This document shows positions 34,407-42,911 of a DNA stretch of 64,000 bases, one piece after another (position 1 is the stretch's first letter; each line of letters opens with the position of its first letter). Source of the stretch: Amycolatopsis sp. (GTDB taxonomy: Bacteria > Actinomycetota > Actinomycetes > Mycobacteriales > Pseudonocardiaceae); contig NZ_JAODNM010000115.1 in assembly GCF_025464955.1 (NCBI RefSeq), positions 1-64,000 on the forward strand, written 5' to 3'. A program made the translations under genes and the position numbers. A model generated the notes under the pieces. The model searched no databases. It was not told where the DNA came from and was given only the letters and a program-made list of their open reading frames with translations.

Positions 34407-35368
34407 GCTTCCACGCCCTTTGCTTCGCTCGTATGCCCGGTCAAGGAAAGGAACACGTCGTCCAGGGTCGGCCGGTGCAGCCCGATGTCGAGCACGGTCA
34501 CGTCGCGCGCGTCGAGCTGGCGCAGCGCCTCGATCAACGCCTTGGTGCCGCCGTCGACCAGCACGTCGACGGTCCTGGTGTGCTCCTCGACGGTCGGCTT
34601 GTCGATACCGACCTCGGTGAGGACCTCGACGGTGGCCTGGAGGTCCGCGGGCGAAGCCACCACGAGCTCCAGGCGTTCGCCGCCGATCTGGGCCTTGAGC
34701 ACGTCCGCGGTGCCGCGGGCGATGACCTTGCCCTTGTCGATCACCACGATGGTGTCGGCCAGCTGGTCGGCCTCTTCGAGATACTGTGTGGTGAGCAGCA
34801 CGGTGGTGCCGTCGGAGACAAGCTCCCTGATCACCTGCCAGGTGTCGATGCGGCCGCCCGGGTCGAGGCCGGTCGTGGGCTCGTCGAGGATGACGACCGT
34901 CGGCTCGGCGACGAGCGCGCCGGCCAGGTCGAGACGGCGCCGCATGCCGCCCGAGTACCCCTTCGCGGGCCTGTCTGCCGCGTCGTCCAGCCGGAACCGG
35001 GACAGCAGTTCACGCGCGCGGGTTTTCGCCGCGGCCTTCTTCTTCCCATACAGCCTGCCGACCATGTACAGGTTCTCGAACCCGGTCAGGTTCTCGTCGA
35101 CGGCCGCGTACTGCCCGGATAACCCGATCGAGCGACGCACCGCATCCGGATCGGTCAGCACGTTGTGCCCGGCGACCGACGCCTCGCCGGAGTCCGGCTT
35201 CAGCAACGTCGTCAGAATGCGGACCATCGTCGTCTTGCCCGCGCCGTTGGGCCCGAGCAGCCCGAGCACCTCGCCGGCCGGGATCTCGAGATCGACCCCG
35301 TCCAGGGCTTTGGTTGCCCCATAGGTCTTTACCAGCGCTTTCGCGCTTACCGCTACCCCAGTCGCCAT
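34403..35368 (-). CDS. DrrA-type ABC ATPase
   Basis: A 321-aa ATPase. Walker A GPNGAGKTT, signature YSGGMRRRLDLA, Walker B VVILDEPTTGLDPGGR and switch segment LLTTQYLEEAD. The C-terminal DUF4162-type region ends RPTLDDVFLSLTGH, as in daunorubicin-resistance ATPases. The ATG at 35368 is used; an in-frame GTG two codons earlier is possible. There is no clear ribosome binding site, so the mRNA may be nearly leaderless. It is an operon with the permease gene. Confidence 0.9.
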   Translation of the reverse strand: MATGVAVSAKALVKTYGATKALDGVDLEIPAGEVLGLLGPNGAGKTTMVRILTTLLKPDSGEASVAGHNVLTDPDAVRRSIGLSGQYAAVDENLTGFENLYMVGRLYGKKKAAAKTRARELLSRFRLDDAADRPAKGYSGGMRRRLDLAGALVAEPTVVILDEPTTGLDPGGRIDTWQVIRELVSDGTTVLLTTQYLEEADQLADTIVVIDKGKVIARGTADVLKAQIGGERLELVVASPADLQATVEVLTEVGIDKPTVEEHTRTVDVLVDGGTKALIEALRQLDARDVTVLDIGLHRPTLDDVFLSLTGHTSEAKGVEA

Positions 35369-35416
35369 GTGCACAGGCTAACGGCGACCCCCGACAAAAG
35401 CGCCCCATTTCCGGCA

Positions 35417-35462
35417 CTTGTGAGTGTTGCGGCCGGTTCTAGTCGGCCGCAACGCTCACGAG
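35417..35462. repeat. 46-bp dispersed palindrome, family B
   Basis: CTTGTGAGTGTTGCGGCCG pairs with CGGCCGCAACGCTCACGAG around GTTCTAGT. It is one of the best-preserved copies and lies 2 bp past the thiolase stop. Confidence 0.88.
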
Positions 35463-35464
35463 TC

Positions 35465-36754
35465 TCAGCGCTCCAGGATGGCCGTGACGCCCTGGCCGCC
35501 GGCCGCGCAGATCGAGATCAGGCCGCGCCCGGAACCCTTTTCCGCCAGCAGCTTCGCCAGCGTCGCGACGATCCGGCCGCCGGTCGCGGCGAACGGGTGC
35601 GCCGCCGCCAGCGAGGAGCCGTTGACGTTGAGCTTCGTCCGGTCGATCGAGCCCAGCGGCGCGTCGAGGCCCAGCTTTTCCTTGGCGAACGCCGGGTCTT
35701 CCCACGCCTTCAACGTCGCCAGCACCTGCGACGCGAACGCCTCGTGGATTTCGTAGAAGTCGAAGTCCTGCAACGTCAGTCCGGCCTGCGCGAGCATCCG
35801 CGGCACGGCGTACGCGGGTGCCATCAGCAATCCCTCGTCACCGTGCACGTAGTCGACGGCCGCGGTCTGCGAGAACGTCAGGTACGCGAGCACCGGCAAC
35901 TTGTGCGCCACCGCCCACTCCTCGGTCGCGAGCAGCACCGTCGACGCGCCGTCGGACAGCGGCGTCGAGTTGCCGGCGGTCATCGTGCCGTCAGGACCGC
36001 CGAACGCGGGCTTCAGCTTCGCGAGCTTCTCGACGCTGGAGTCCGGACGCAGGTTCTGGTCGCGCGAGAGCTTGAGGAACGGCGTGACCAGGTCGTCGAA
36101 GAACCCGCGGTCGTAGGCGGCCGCGAGGTTGCGGTGGCTCGCCGCGGCGAGTTCGTCCTGCGCCTCCCGGGTGATGTCCCAGATCTTCGCGGTCAGCGCG
36201 GCGTGCTCGCCCATCGAGAGGCCAGTGCGCGGCTCAGAGTTGCGCGGCATGTCCGGCACGATGTGGCCGGGGCGGATCTTCGCGACGAGCTTGAGCCGGT
36301 CGCCGAGGGTCTTCGCGGCGTTGAGCTGCACGAGGATCTGCCGAAGGTCGTCGTTGACGGCCAGCGGCGCGTCGCTCGTGGTGTCGACCCCGCCCGCGAT
36401 CGCGGAGTCGATCTGCCCGAGCGCGATCTTGTTGCCGACGTTGATGATCGCCTGCAGCCCGGTGCCGCACGCCATCTGCACGTCGGACGCTGGGGTCTCC
36501 GGGGCCAGTGTGCTGCCGAGGACGCATTCGCGGGTGAGGTTGAAGTCGCGGGCGTGCTTGAGCACCGCGCCGGCGGCGACCTCGCCGATGACCTCGCCCT
36601 GCAGCGAGAACCGGCTGACCAGCCCGTCGATCGCGGCGGTGAGCATGTCCTGGTTCGACGCCTTCGAGTAGGGCCCGTTCGACCTGGCGAACGGGATCCG
36701 GTTGCCGCCGAGGATCGCGACCCTGCGGACTGACGGGACGTTCTTCGTGGCCAT
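35465..36754 (-). CDS. fadA: Acetyl-CoA acetyltransferase/thiolase (FadA2-like)
   Basis: A 429-aa thiolase. The nucleophilic Cys is in VQMACGTGLQAI near residue 92, the His in YEIHEAFASQVL and the second Cys in SICAAGGQG. Length and the extended N-terminus (IPFARSNGPYSKASNQDM) match the FadI/FadA2 group. It diverges from FabG4- and HtdX-like genes exactly as fadA2 does from fabG4-htdX in mycobacteria. It probably acts in beta-oxidation or fatty-acid remodelling with them. Confidence 0.9.
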   Translation of the reverse strand: MATKNVPSVRRVAILGGNRIPFARSNGPYSKASNQDMLTAAIDGLVSRFSLQGEVIGEVAAGAVLKHARDFNLTRECVLGSTLAPETPASDVQMACGTGLQAIINVGNKIALGQIDSAIAGGVDTTSDAPLAVNDDLRQILVQLNAAKTLGDRLKLVAKIRPGHIVPDMPRNSEPRTGLSMGEHAALTAKIWDITREAQDELAAASHRNLAAAYDRGFFDDLVTPFLKLSRDQNLRPDSSVEKLAKLKPAFGGPDGTMTAGNSTPLSDGASTVLLATEEWAVAHKLPVLAYLTFSQTAAVDYVHGDEGLLMAPAYAVPRMLAQAGLTLQDFDFYEIHEAFASQVLATLKAWEDPAFAKEKLGLDAPLGSIDRTKLNVNGSSLAAAHPFAATGGRIVATLAKLLAEKGSGRGLISICAAGGQGVTAILER

Positions 36755-36796
36755 CTACTTCCTCCAACGACTAGCGACGTGATGTGCAGCCCACTG

Positions 36797-36832
36797 CATA
36801 GTCTAACCTACTCGCTAGTAGGTTAGACTATG
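36797..36832. promoter_or_regulatory. 36-bp perfect operator palindrome
   Basis: Arms CATAGTCTAACCTACT and AGTAGGTTAGACTATG (16 bp, perfect) around CGCT. It lies in the divergent thiolase/FabG4 promoter. The core AACCTACT/AGTAGGTT recurs before the TetR gene at 39060-39725. Confidence 0.8.
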
Positions 36833-36865
36833 GGAAGTGACGCAGCAGGCACAGGAGGGAATCTG

Positions 36866-38206
36866 ATGGCCGACCGGTACCAGCAGTTCACCAAGACCCC
36901 GGTGGGGAAGTTCGTGGTGCCCAAGCTGGGCCTGCCGAACCCGGCCACCTTGCGGCGCTACAAGCCGGGTCAGCCCGCACTCGAGGGTCCCGCACTTCTC
37001 GGCGCGGCGCCCGGCGGACGGCTCGAGAAGACACTGAAGAGTCAGCTCGCCGACGCCGGTATCGAGGTCATCGCCACCCCTCTTGACCAGGGCAAACACG
37101 CCGCGCTGGTATTCGACGCCACCGGGATCACCGGCCCCGAGCAGCTGCGCGAGCTGCACAATTTCTTCCAGCCGGTGATCCGGAAGGTCGGTTCGAGCGG
37201 CCGGGTCGTTGTGCTCGGCACCCCGCCCGAGCTGGTCGAAGGCCGCGAGCGGATCGCCCAGCGCGCGCTCGAAGGCTTCGTCCGGTCGGTCGGCAAGGAG
37301 CTCAAGCGCGGCGCAACCGCCCAGCTCGTCTACGTCGCCGAAGGCAGTGAAGAAGCCGCCGAGTCCACGCTCCGGTTCTTGCTCTCGGCCAAGTCCGCGT
37401 TTGTCGACGCCCAGGTCATCCGGGTCGGCACCCACGGCAAGACGGCGTCGGCCCCGGCAAGGTGGGACAAGCCGCTGCAGGGCAAGGTCGCGCTGGTCAC
37501 CGGCGCTTCCCGGGGCATCGGCGCCGCGATCGCCGACGTCCTGGCTCGCGATGGCGCCCACGTCGTCGCGCTGGACATCCCCGCGCAGGGGGCGGACCTG
37601 TCCAAGGTGGCGAACAAGGTCGGCGGCTCGTCGCTGCAGCTCGACATCACCGCGCCTGACGCGCCGGAGAAGCTGGCCGAGTACCTCACGACGCGTCACG
37701 GCGGCGTCGACATCGTCGTGCACAACGCCGGTATCACCCGCGACAAAACGCTCGGCAACATGACCGAGAGCGGCTGGGATTCGGTTATCTCGGTGAACCT
37801 CGCGTCGCAGCTCGCGGTCAACGACAAGCTCCTCGCGGACAAGGTGCTCAACTCCAACGGCCGGATCATCGGCGTCTCGTCGATCGCCGGGATCGCCGGC
37901 AACGTCGGCCAGACCAACTACGGCACCAGCAAGGCGGGCGTGATCGGCATGATCGACGTCGGCGCGCCGCAGCTCGCCGAGTACGGCGGCACGATCAACG
38001 CCGTCGCCCCCGGGTTCATCGAGACGCAGATGACCGCGGCGGTGCCGCTGTTCATTCGCGAGGGTGGCCGGCGGTTGTCCAGCCTCGGCCAGGGCGGCCT
38101 GCCGGTCGACGTCGCGGAGACCATCGCCTGGTACGCCAGCCCGGCGTCGGCCGCGGTCAACGGCAACGTCGTCCGCGTGTGCGGGCAAGCCCTGCTGGGA
38201 GCGTGA
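36866..38206 (+). CDS. fabG4: High-molecular-weight 3-oxoacyl-ACP/CoA reductase (FabG4-like)
   Basis: A 446-aa two-domain reductase. The N-terminal 190 residues form a flavodoxin-like Rossmann domain without catalytic residues. The C-terminal SDR domain has TGASRGIGAAIA, NAGITRDKTL, Ser in GVSSIAG and YGTSKAG. NADH-dependent reduction of 3-oxoacyl-CoA is known for mycobacterial FabG4. The ATG at 36866 is preferred over one at 36830 that sits in the operator. It is followed by the HtdX-like dehydratase gene, so the two catalyse successive steps. Confidence 0.92.
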   Translation: MADRYQQFTKTPVGKFVVPKLGLPNPATLRRYKPGQPALEGPALLGAAPGGRLEKTLKSQLADAGIEVIATPLDQGKHAALVFDATGITGPEQLRELHNFFQPVIRKVGSSGRVVVLGTPPELVEGRERIAQRALEGFVRSVGKELKRGATAQLVYVAEGSEEAAESTLRFLLSAKSAFVDAQVIRVGTHGKTASAPARWDKPLQGKVALVTGASRGIGAAIADVLARDGAHVVALDIPAQGADLSKVANKVGGSSLQLDITAPDAPEKLAEYLTTRHGGVDIVVHNAGITRDKTLGNMTESGWDSVISVNLASQLAVNDKLLADKVLNSNGRIIGVSSIAGIAGNVGQTNYGTSKAGVIGMIDVGAPQLAEYGGTINAVAPGFIETQMTAAVPLFIREGGRRLSSLGQGGLPVDVAETIAWYASPASAAVNGNVVRVCGQALLGA

Positions 38207-38210
38207 CGTC

Positions 38211-39077
38211 GTGGCCGTGAAGGAACTCAGCAGCGCGCCGAGTCTGGCGACGCTGTACCCGAAGGCGCTGCTCGGCGGCCTGCTGCCCGGCGGCGGCAAG
38301 GGCGGGAAGTCGTTACCGGACACGGAGTTCGTGCGGTCCGGCGTCGTCATCGATCCCGCGCATCTGGCCGCGTACAACCAGGTCTGCGGGTTCCGGCTGA
38401 CCGACGACCTGCCCGCGACGTACCCGCACATGCTGGCGTTCGGTCTGCAGATGGCGTTGATGACCGAGGCCGACTTCCCGTTCCCCGTGCTCGGCATGGT
38501 GCACGTCGCGAACCGGATCACCCAGCTGCGCCCGCTCCGCCTCGGCGAGACATTCACCGTGCGGGTCCGTGCGGAGAACCTGCGTCCGCACGAGAAGGGC
38601 ACGCAGTTCGACATCGTCAGTGAACTCGTCAGCGAGCTGGTCACCGACGGCGACCCGGTGTGGATCGACGTCAGTACTTACCTGCGTCGCGGCGTCGGTT
38701 CCGAGCCGTCGGGCACGCGCGAGCAGCTGGCCGCGCCGACGCCGAACGCGCTCTGGCGGGTGCCGGCCGACATTGGCCGCCGGTACGCGGAGGTCTCCGG
38801 CGACCGCAACCCGATCCACCTGCATCCGCTGACCGCGCGGCTGTTCGGCTTCCCGTCGGCCATCGCGCACGGCATGTGGACCAAGGCCCACAGCCTCGCG
38901 GCGTTCGAGGGGCGGCTGCCGGACGCGTTCACCATCGACGTCCGCTTCAAGCAGCCTGTGTTGCTGCCGGCGAAGGCCGCCTTCACGAGCTGGCACACCG
39001 ACGACGGCTGGGCGTTCGAGCTGTGGAACGCCCGCAAGCCGAAACCGCACCTCGAAGGGTCAATCCGAGGTCTCTGA
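38211..39077 (+). CDS. htdX: MaoC-like 3-hydroxyacyl dehydratase (HtdX-like)
   Basis: A 288-aa double hot-dog protein. The hydratase-2 motif YAEVSGDRNPIHLHPLTARLFGF...AHGMW is in the second half; the first half lacks it. The GTG at 38211 lies 5 bp after the FabG4 stop, with GGGAG upstream. The family dehydrates 3-hydroxyacyl-ACP or -CoA. Its 3' end overlaps that of the converging TetR gene by 18 bp. Confidence 0.9.
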   Translation: MAVKELSSAPSLATLYPKALLGGLLPGGGKGGKSLPDTEFVRSGVVIDPAHLAAYNQVCGFRLTDDLPATYPHMLAFGLQMALMTEADFPFPVLGMVHVANRITQLRPLRLGETFTVRVRAENLRPHEKGTQFDIVSELVSELVTDGDPVWIDVSTYLRRGVGSEPSGTREQLAAPTPNALWRVPADIGRRYAEVSGDRNPIHLHPLTARLFGFPSAIAHGMWTKAHSLAAFEGRLPDAFTIDVRFKQPVLLPAKAAFTSWHTDDGWAFELWNARKPKPHLEGSIRGL

Positions 39078-39725
39078 CGGCTTCCAGACCTGACCTTCGA
39101 TGAGGTCGTTGAAGCCCAGCCAGACGAGGTTCATCAGCCAGGACGCGAGGACCCCGTCGGAGACTTCGGGGTGTTCGAGTGCCCAGTCGGCAAGCGATTC
39201 CGCCGCACCGACGAGCGCGGCGGACAACCCCTCGCCGGAGAACTCGGCCTGTTCGCCGAGACCCTTGCGCGTGCCGGCCGTGACGACCAGCGCCGCCACC
39301 AGCTCGATCGCGCGCTGGCGCATGTCGACGACTTCCGCGGCGAACGAGCCGCCGACGGTCAGCGCTTGGCGGTGCAGCACGGTCCACGACTCGCGGAACT
39401 CGCCGACGAACCGGTAGAACGAGCGGAGTCCGTGCCAGAGCTGCATGTCCGGCGGCAGGTCGGGCTGGACGCCCGCCTGGATCGCTTCGAGCAGCCGCGT
39501 GGCCTCGCGGCGGATGCACTGGCCGAAAAGGTCCTCTTTGGACCCGAGGTAGGTGTAGATCATCGGCTTGGAGACGCCCGCGACCTCGGAGATCTCGTCC
39601 ATCGACGCCGAGTGGTAGCCGTAGCGGGAGAACACCTGCACCGCGGCGTCCAGGATCTGGCGCTCGCGGACCGCTCTCGGCAGCCGTCTCGCCCGTTCGG
39701 CCGGACGCTGTACTTCCTCGGACAC
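39060..39725 (-). CDS. TetR-family regulator of fatty-acid genes
   Basis: A 221-aa regulator. HTH residues 30-60 read YHSASMDEISEVAGVSKPMIYTYLGSKEDLF; the C-terminal ligand domain is large and hydrophobic, as in acyl-CoA-responsive members. A core site AACCTACT-N4-AGTAG lies in its own promoter region and in that of fadA/fabG4. It is therefore the most likely repressor of the thiolase, reductase and dehydratase genes. Mycobacteria carry a TetR gene (Rv0238) at the corresponding place. Confidence 0.9.
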   Translation of the reverse strand: MSEEVQRPAERARRLPRAVRERQILDAAVQVFSRYGYHSASMDEISEVAGVSKPMIYTYLGSKEDLFGQCIRREATRLLEAIQAGVQPDLPPDMQLWHGLRSFYRFVGEFRESWTVLHRQALTVGGSFAAEVVDMRQRAIELVAALVVTAGTRKGLGEQAEFSGEGLSAALVGAAESLADWALEHPEVSDGVLASWLMNLVWLGFNDLIEGQVWKPSETSD

Positions 39726-39800
39726 TTGACGACCTCCCCTTCGGGAGGAAACGCTACCGGGCGTCGACGTTCACGCACCATTTCGACCCACTTGCCGCCT

Positions 39801-39836
39801 AACCTACTGGAGAGTAGCCTTACGGTCGAGTAGGTT
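39801..39836. promoter_or_regulatory. TetR operator with additional half-site
   Basis: AACCTACT (39801), GGAG, then AGTAGCCT (39813), plus a further half-site AGTAGGTT at 39829-39836. It is the imperfect partner of the 36797 palindrome and lies between the divergent TetR and SCP2-like genes. Confidence 0.65.
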
Positions 39837-39853
39837 CGAGGTGGGAGGGGACC

Positions 39854-40525
39854 ATGGCCGACAGTGCCGGAGTGCAAGGTACCGATTCGAGCGCCGCTTT
39901 CGGCGGCCTCACCGGCACCGCGCTGATCGACGCGCTGGAGCGGCTCGATCCCGCCGGTGTCGAAGCGAGCACGATCGACGTCAACGAGCTCGCCGCGAGG
40001 ATCAAGCTCAAGGACGTCGGCCAGGACGACTTCCGACGCCTTCTCGCCGCGCTCACCCGTGTCGCCGAAGGCGCGCCGTCGCTCGATCTGGGCAAGGTCG
40101 ACCCGGTGCACTTCGCAAACTTGGTCGCCACGGCGTCGCGCGCGCAGCTCGAAGGCGTCGTCGCAGAGCCGAAGGTGCGAGAGCGGCTGCTCGGCGAGAT
40201 CTTCGCCCGCATGGGCGCACACATCCGTGCGGAGCGTGCGCGGAACGTCCACGCCGTGGTGCACTGGCGGCTTTCCGGTGGCGTCGGTGAGGGCGGCTAC
40301 GACCGGTACGAGACCGTCATTTCGCACGGCAGCTGCACGGTCGGTACCGAGATGCGGGAGAAGCCGCGGGTCACCATCACAGTCGGCCCTGTCGACTTCT
40401 TCAAACTGATCACCCACCAGGCCACACCGGCCGTGCTATTCGTCACCGGAAAGATCAAAATCAAAGGCGATCTGGCTTTCGCGGCTGGCCTGATCGGCTT
40501 CTTCGACCTCCCCAAGCCAGGATGA
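39854..40525 (+). CDS. SCP2 sterol-binding-fold protein A
   Basis: A 223-aa protein. The C-terminal 110 residues form an SCP2-like domain (AVVHWRLSGGVGEGGYDRYETVI, then VDFFKLITHQATPAVLFVTGKIKIKGD and FFDLPKPG). The N-terminal half is helical. SCP2 folds bind acyl-CoA or sterols. It is a paralogue of the next gene. Location beside the acyl-metabolism genes and a matching operator upstream point to a lipid-carrier role. Confidence 0.85.
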   Translation: MADSAGVQGTDSSAAFGGLTGTALIDALERLDPAGVEASTIDVNELAARIKLKDVGQDDFRRLLAALTRVAEGAPSLDLGKVDPVHFANLVATASRAQLEGVVAEPKVRERLLGEIFARMGAHIRAERARNVHAVVHWRLSGGVGEGGYDRYETVISHGSCTVGTEMREKPRVTITVGPVDFFKLITHQATPAVLFVTGKIKIKGDLAFAAGLIGFFDLPKPG

Positions 40526-40544
40526 CTGGGTAGACTCGTTTCCC

Positions 40545-41198
40545 GTGTCCCCGAAACCCCGACCGAACCCCTCAGCGCGAAGATGGCGAGAACGTTTCCG
40601 CTTCTCCCGTACCCTTGAATCGCGGAAGAACGGATCCGGTTCCGGTCACGTCATCAACGGGTTCGCCGACAAGCTCGACCTGACCAAGCTCAGCGTCGAA
40701 CAGTTCGTGCAAGTGTTGGAAACCCTGCACATGCTGGGCACCGTCGGCGCCGGCGTCGAACTGAGCTCACTGTCCACCGAGATACTGGTGGACCTCGTGC
40801 AACGCGCGTCGAAGGACCAGATCAAGGCCATCGCCGACCACGCCGAACTCCGGTCGGTCTTCCTCGACGAGATATTCCGCCGAATGTCCGAGCACTTTCT
40901 CCCAGAAAAGGCCAAGTACGTCGATTTCGTCGTCTCATGGCGTTTCCTGGGCGGCACCGGCGAAGACGGTTTCGACCGCTTCCAAACCGTCATCGAGGAC
41001 GGCGTCTGCGTTTCCAGCATCGACCTGGCCCGTTCCCCCGACACCACCCTCACCCTTTCCGTGGACGATTTCATCAGAATGGCCACCGGCAACGCCGCCG
41101 TCGCCGCGATGTTCGTCACCGGCAAGGTGAAGGTGAAGGGCGAGTACACCCCAGCCGTCCGCTTCTCCAGCTACTTCGACATCCCAAAACCCGGCTAA
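40545..41198 (+). CDS. SCP2 sterol-binding-fold protein B
   Basis: A 217-aa paralogue of the protein encoded 20 bp upstream. It shares WRFLGGTGEDGFDRFQTVI, then FIRMATGNAAVAAMFVTGKVKVKGEY and YFDIPKPG. A basic N-terminus precedes the helical half. The start is the GTG at 40545. The pair probably arose by tandem duplication and may form a heterodimer. A strong terminator follows. Confidence 0.83.
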   Translation: MSPKPRPNPSARRWRERFRFSRTLESRKNGSGSGHVINGFADKLDLTKLSVEQFVQVLETLHMLGTVGAGVELSSLSTEILVDLVQRASKDQIKAIADHAELRSVFLDEIFRRMSEHFLPEKAKYVDFVVSWRFLGGTGEDGFDRFQTVIEDGVCVSSIDLARSPDTTLTLSVDDFIRMATGNAAVAAMFVTGKVKVKGEYTPAVRFSSYFDIPKPG

Positions 41199-41205
41199 CT
41201 CTAGG

Positions 41206-41240
41206 CTGGGCGGCAAGGGCAGTACGCCCTTGCCGCCCAG
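41206..41240. terminator. Terminator after SCP2-like pair
   Basis: CTGGGCGGCAAGGGC pairs perfectly over 15 bp with GCCCTTGCCGCCCAG around AGTAC. It also lies 18 bp from the end of the leftward small gene, so it serves both. Confidence 0.85.
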
Positions 41241-41258
41241 CAGCTGGTTAGTAGCGGA

Positions 41259-41531
41259 TCACATGTACTTCGCGATCCAGCCCGCAGCGCCAAGGGAGAT
41301 CAACAGCCACATCACGCCGCCCTTGATTACGATGCCGCCGGCCGCGCGGGCAGCTCCGGCAACGAAGGATTTCAAGGCGAGCTTTCGGTAGTGGGACCGA
41401 TGGCGCTTCTCACCGTCAACACCCCGCGAGTGGCGATTCACGTTCTGTCCGCGGACCCCGTCGAACAGTCGCCCCAACCAGTTGGGCGTAGAACCCGCAG
41501 GCGAGTCAGAGGACGGGCGATTACCATGCAT
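41259..41531 (-). CDS. Small basic protein with C-terminal membrane segment
   Basis: A 90-aa protein. A polar basic N-terminal 60 residues (Arg/His-rich, NRHSRGVDGEKRHRSHYRK) is followed by a hydrophobic segment VIKGGVMWLLISLGAAGWI near the end. The ATG at 41531 has AGGAG about 8 nt upstream. The longer frame to 41807 lacks a start signal. Tail-anchored topology is likely. It may be cotranscribed with the XRE-like gene 295 bp upstream. Function unknown. Confidence 0.6.
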   Translation of the reverse strand: MHGNRPSSDSPAGSTPNWLGRLFDGVRGQNVNRHSRGVDGEKRHRSHYRKLALKSFVAGAARAAGGIVIKGGVMWLLISLGAAGWIAKYM

Positions 41532-41825
41532 GTAGGAACTCCTTCGTGGACTGATGTCGCGTGGGGATGTTCTGAAGGGGGAAGGCCCGCCGGCGTTGGT
41601 TTGCAGCCCTGTCCGGCGGGGTCTTCCCCTGAAATGGGGTCGGTTGGATGGTGCAACCTGCATGCAGCAAGTCGTGGTACGCGGTTCAAGGCGCTCTCGC
41701 GGGGTGGTGCATTTTGGCAAACGTTCAGCCTCTCCTGACCAGCGTGGCTCTAGTCGTCTTCCTGGGTCGTACACACATCGACTTCGGTTGACGAAGCTCA
41801 GGCACACCAGTTCGTCACCGTCAGT

Positions 41826-42560
41826 TCACATCACCTCCCCAACCAAGACTTTGGCGCCTTCTCGCTGGTCAGCGTGCAGCAGGTACCTCACGATGCCTAG
41901 AACTTCGTCGGGAGGCCTTCTGCGGGCGCTGCGCAGGAGCAGATCCGACGCATCGGGCAACTGGGCGTCAGTGAAGAACTGCGCGGCCCCAGCTACCTCA
42001 GCGGTCGTGAGCTCACCGCCTGCCGCCCAAAGAAGACTGAACGCGTCCTGCAGTTTTCCCGCATTCAGTAAGACCAGGACGATATCGAGTCCTGGCGGCG
42101 GCATTGGCGAGTGTGGACTGTTGCGCCGGTCGAGGACGTTGGTGCTGGTCGCATCTGCGTTGCGCCGGTCCACTTCCGGATCCTCTGCCGCCGTCAGGAA
42201 TTCTGACGCCGTCATGGTCGATGCGCAGTTCCGGCATAGGTAGACTTTGTTGCCAAACTTGGCTGCTTCGCGCAGCATGAGCAGGTCGGCCAGGGGCAAC
42301 GGTGTATCCATTGAACCGCGGCTGAGTAAATCTTTTGTTGCTAGCTCGTGCATCAGCGTAAGGGTCTTGACCGCCGGAATCCTGCGGCCGTGCAGCCAGT
42401 GAGACAGAGACGCTTCTGAGCTGCGAAGCCGTTTGGCGTGCTCGTACAGGGGTCCTCTGTTGAACTGGTAATACACGGTTTTCACTGCTTCTGCCAGGGC
42501 TTTCTCCCTCGGTGAGATCCCTTCTGGGTATACGGCTCCCAGCTGGCCAATAGACGGCAT
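41826..42560 (-). CDS. HTH (XRE-like) regulator at island border
   Basis: A 244-aa protein. The HTH is at about residues 38-75 (LYEHAKRLRSSEASLSHWLHGRRIPAVKTLTLMHELA), and a CRNC pair lies at about 108-111. A C-terminal alpha-helical, tetratricopeptide-like region follows. It diverges from the restriction operon and lies beside a palindrome in that operon's promoter. A control role is therefore plausible, though not shown. Confidence 0.7.
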   Translation of the reverse strand: MPSIGQLGAVYPEGISPREKALAEAVKTVYYQFNRGPLYEHAKRLRSSEASLSHWLHGRRIPAVKTLTLMHELATKDLLSRGSMDTPLPLADLLMLREAAKFGNKVYLCRNCASTMTASEFLTAAEDPEVDRRNADATSTNVLDRRNSPHSPMPPPGLDIVLVLLNAGKLQDAFSLLWAAGGELTTAEVAGAAQFFTDAQLPDASDLLLRSARRRPPDEVLGIVRYLLHADQREGAKVLVGEVM

Positions 42561-42747
42561 CCCCGGTGCAACCCCTCTCTGTCGACGAAGACGGCTACGC
42601 CACCTTCGCGTGCTTCAGTGCTTTCGCACCGTGAAGCCACTGTAGAGCAACAGGGGGGCGTAGGCGGCGAAGCGGGGTCGAAAAATCTACGTGTTACTCC
42701 TGGATCGATTCAGTACCAATAATTACCGAATAAATAGGCAACAATCC

Positions 42748-42762
42748 CTACATTTAATGTAG
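42748..42762. promoter_or_regulatory. Palindromic operator near the island promoter
   Basis: CTACATT and AATGTAG flank a single T: perfect 7-bp arms. It lies 8 bp before a TATAAT hexamer, so it would overlap the -35 region and spacer. Typical of controller or repressor sites. Confidence 0.55.
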
Positions 42763-42770
42763 TCACTACC

Positions 42771-42776
42771 TATAAT
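42771..42776 (+). promoter_or_regulatory. Consensus -10 hexamer (TATAAT)
   Basis: Perfect TATAAT, about 135 bp before the first island gene. No good -35 is visible. An exact hexamer is rare in this GC-rich sequence and suggests a strong or activator-dependent promoter. Confidence 0.5.
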
Positions 42777-42911
42777 GTAATGATTCTTCTTTGCTGGAAG
42801 GTAACGAGAGTCCGTGTTATAAAGGGGGAGGTTGCTCGTGGCGGGATGTGTGCACCCGGCGGGCGGCGCTCTCTTGATTCCGCCTGAAGCGATCGCAGGG
42901 AAGGGGACCGC

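Larger units (their letters stand above)
42561..42911. other. AT-rich divergent intergenic region
   Basis: 351 bp with no gene. It is clearly more AT-rich than the surrounding chromosome. It holds a 15-bp palindrome (42748-42762), a TATAAT hexamer (42771-42776) and the ribosome binding site of the first island gene. The sequence nearer 42561-42720 shows nothing I can name. Confidence 0.75.

Noticed and set aside
33603-35368. Antibiotic biosynthetic cluster suggested by DrrAB
   Set aside because: Neighbours are fatty-acid and housekeeping genes; no synthase, synthetase or tailoring gene lies nearby.
41532-41807. N-terminal extension of the 90-aa protein
   Set aside because: No ribosome binding site upstream and non-coding composition; AGGAG supports the ATG at 41531.
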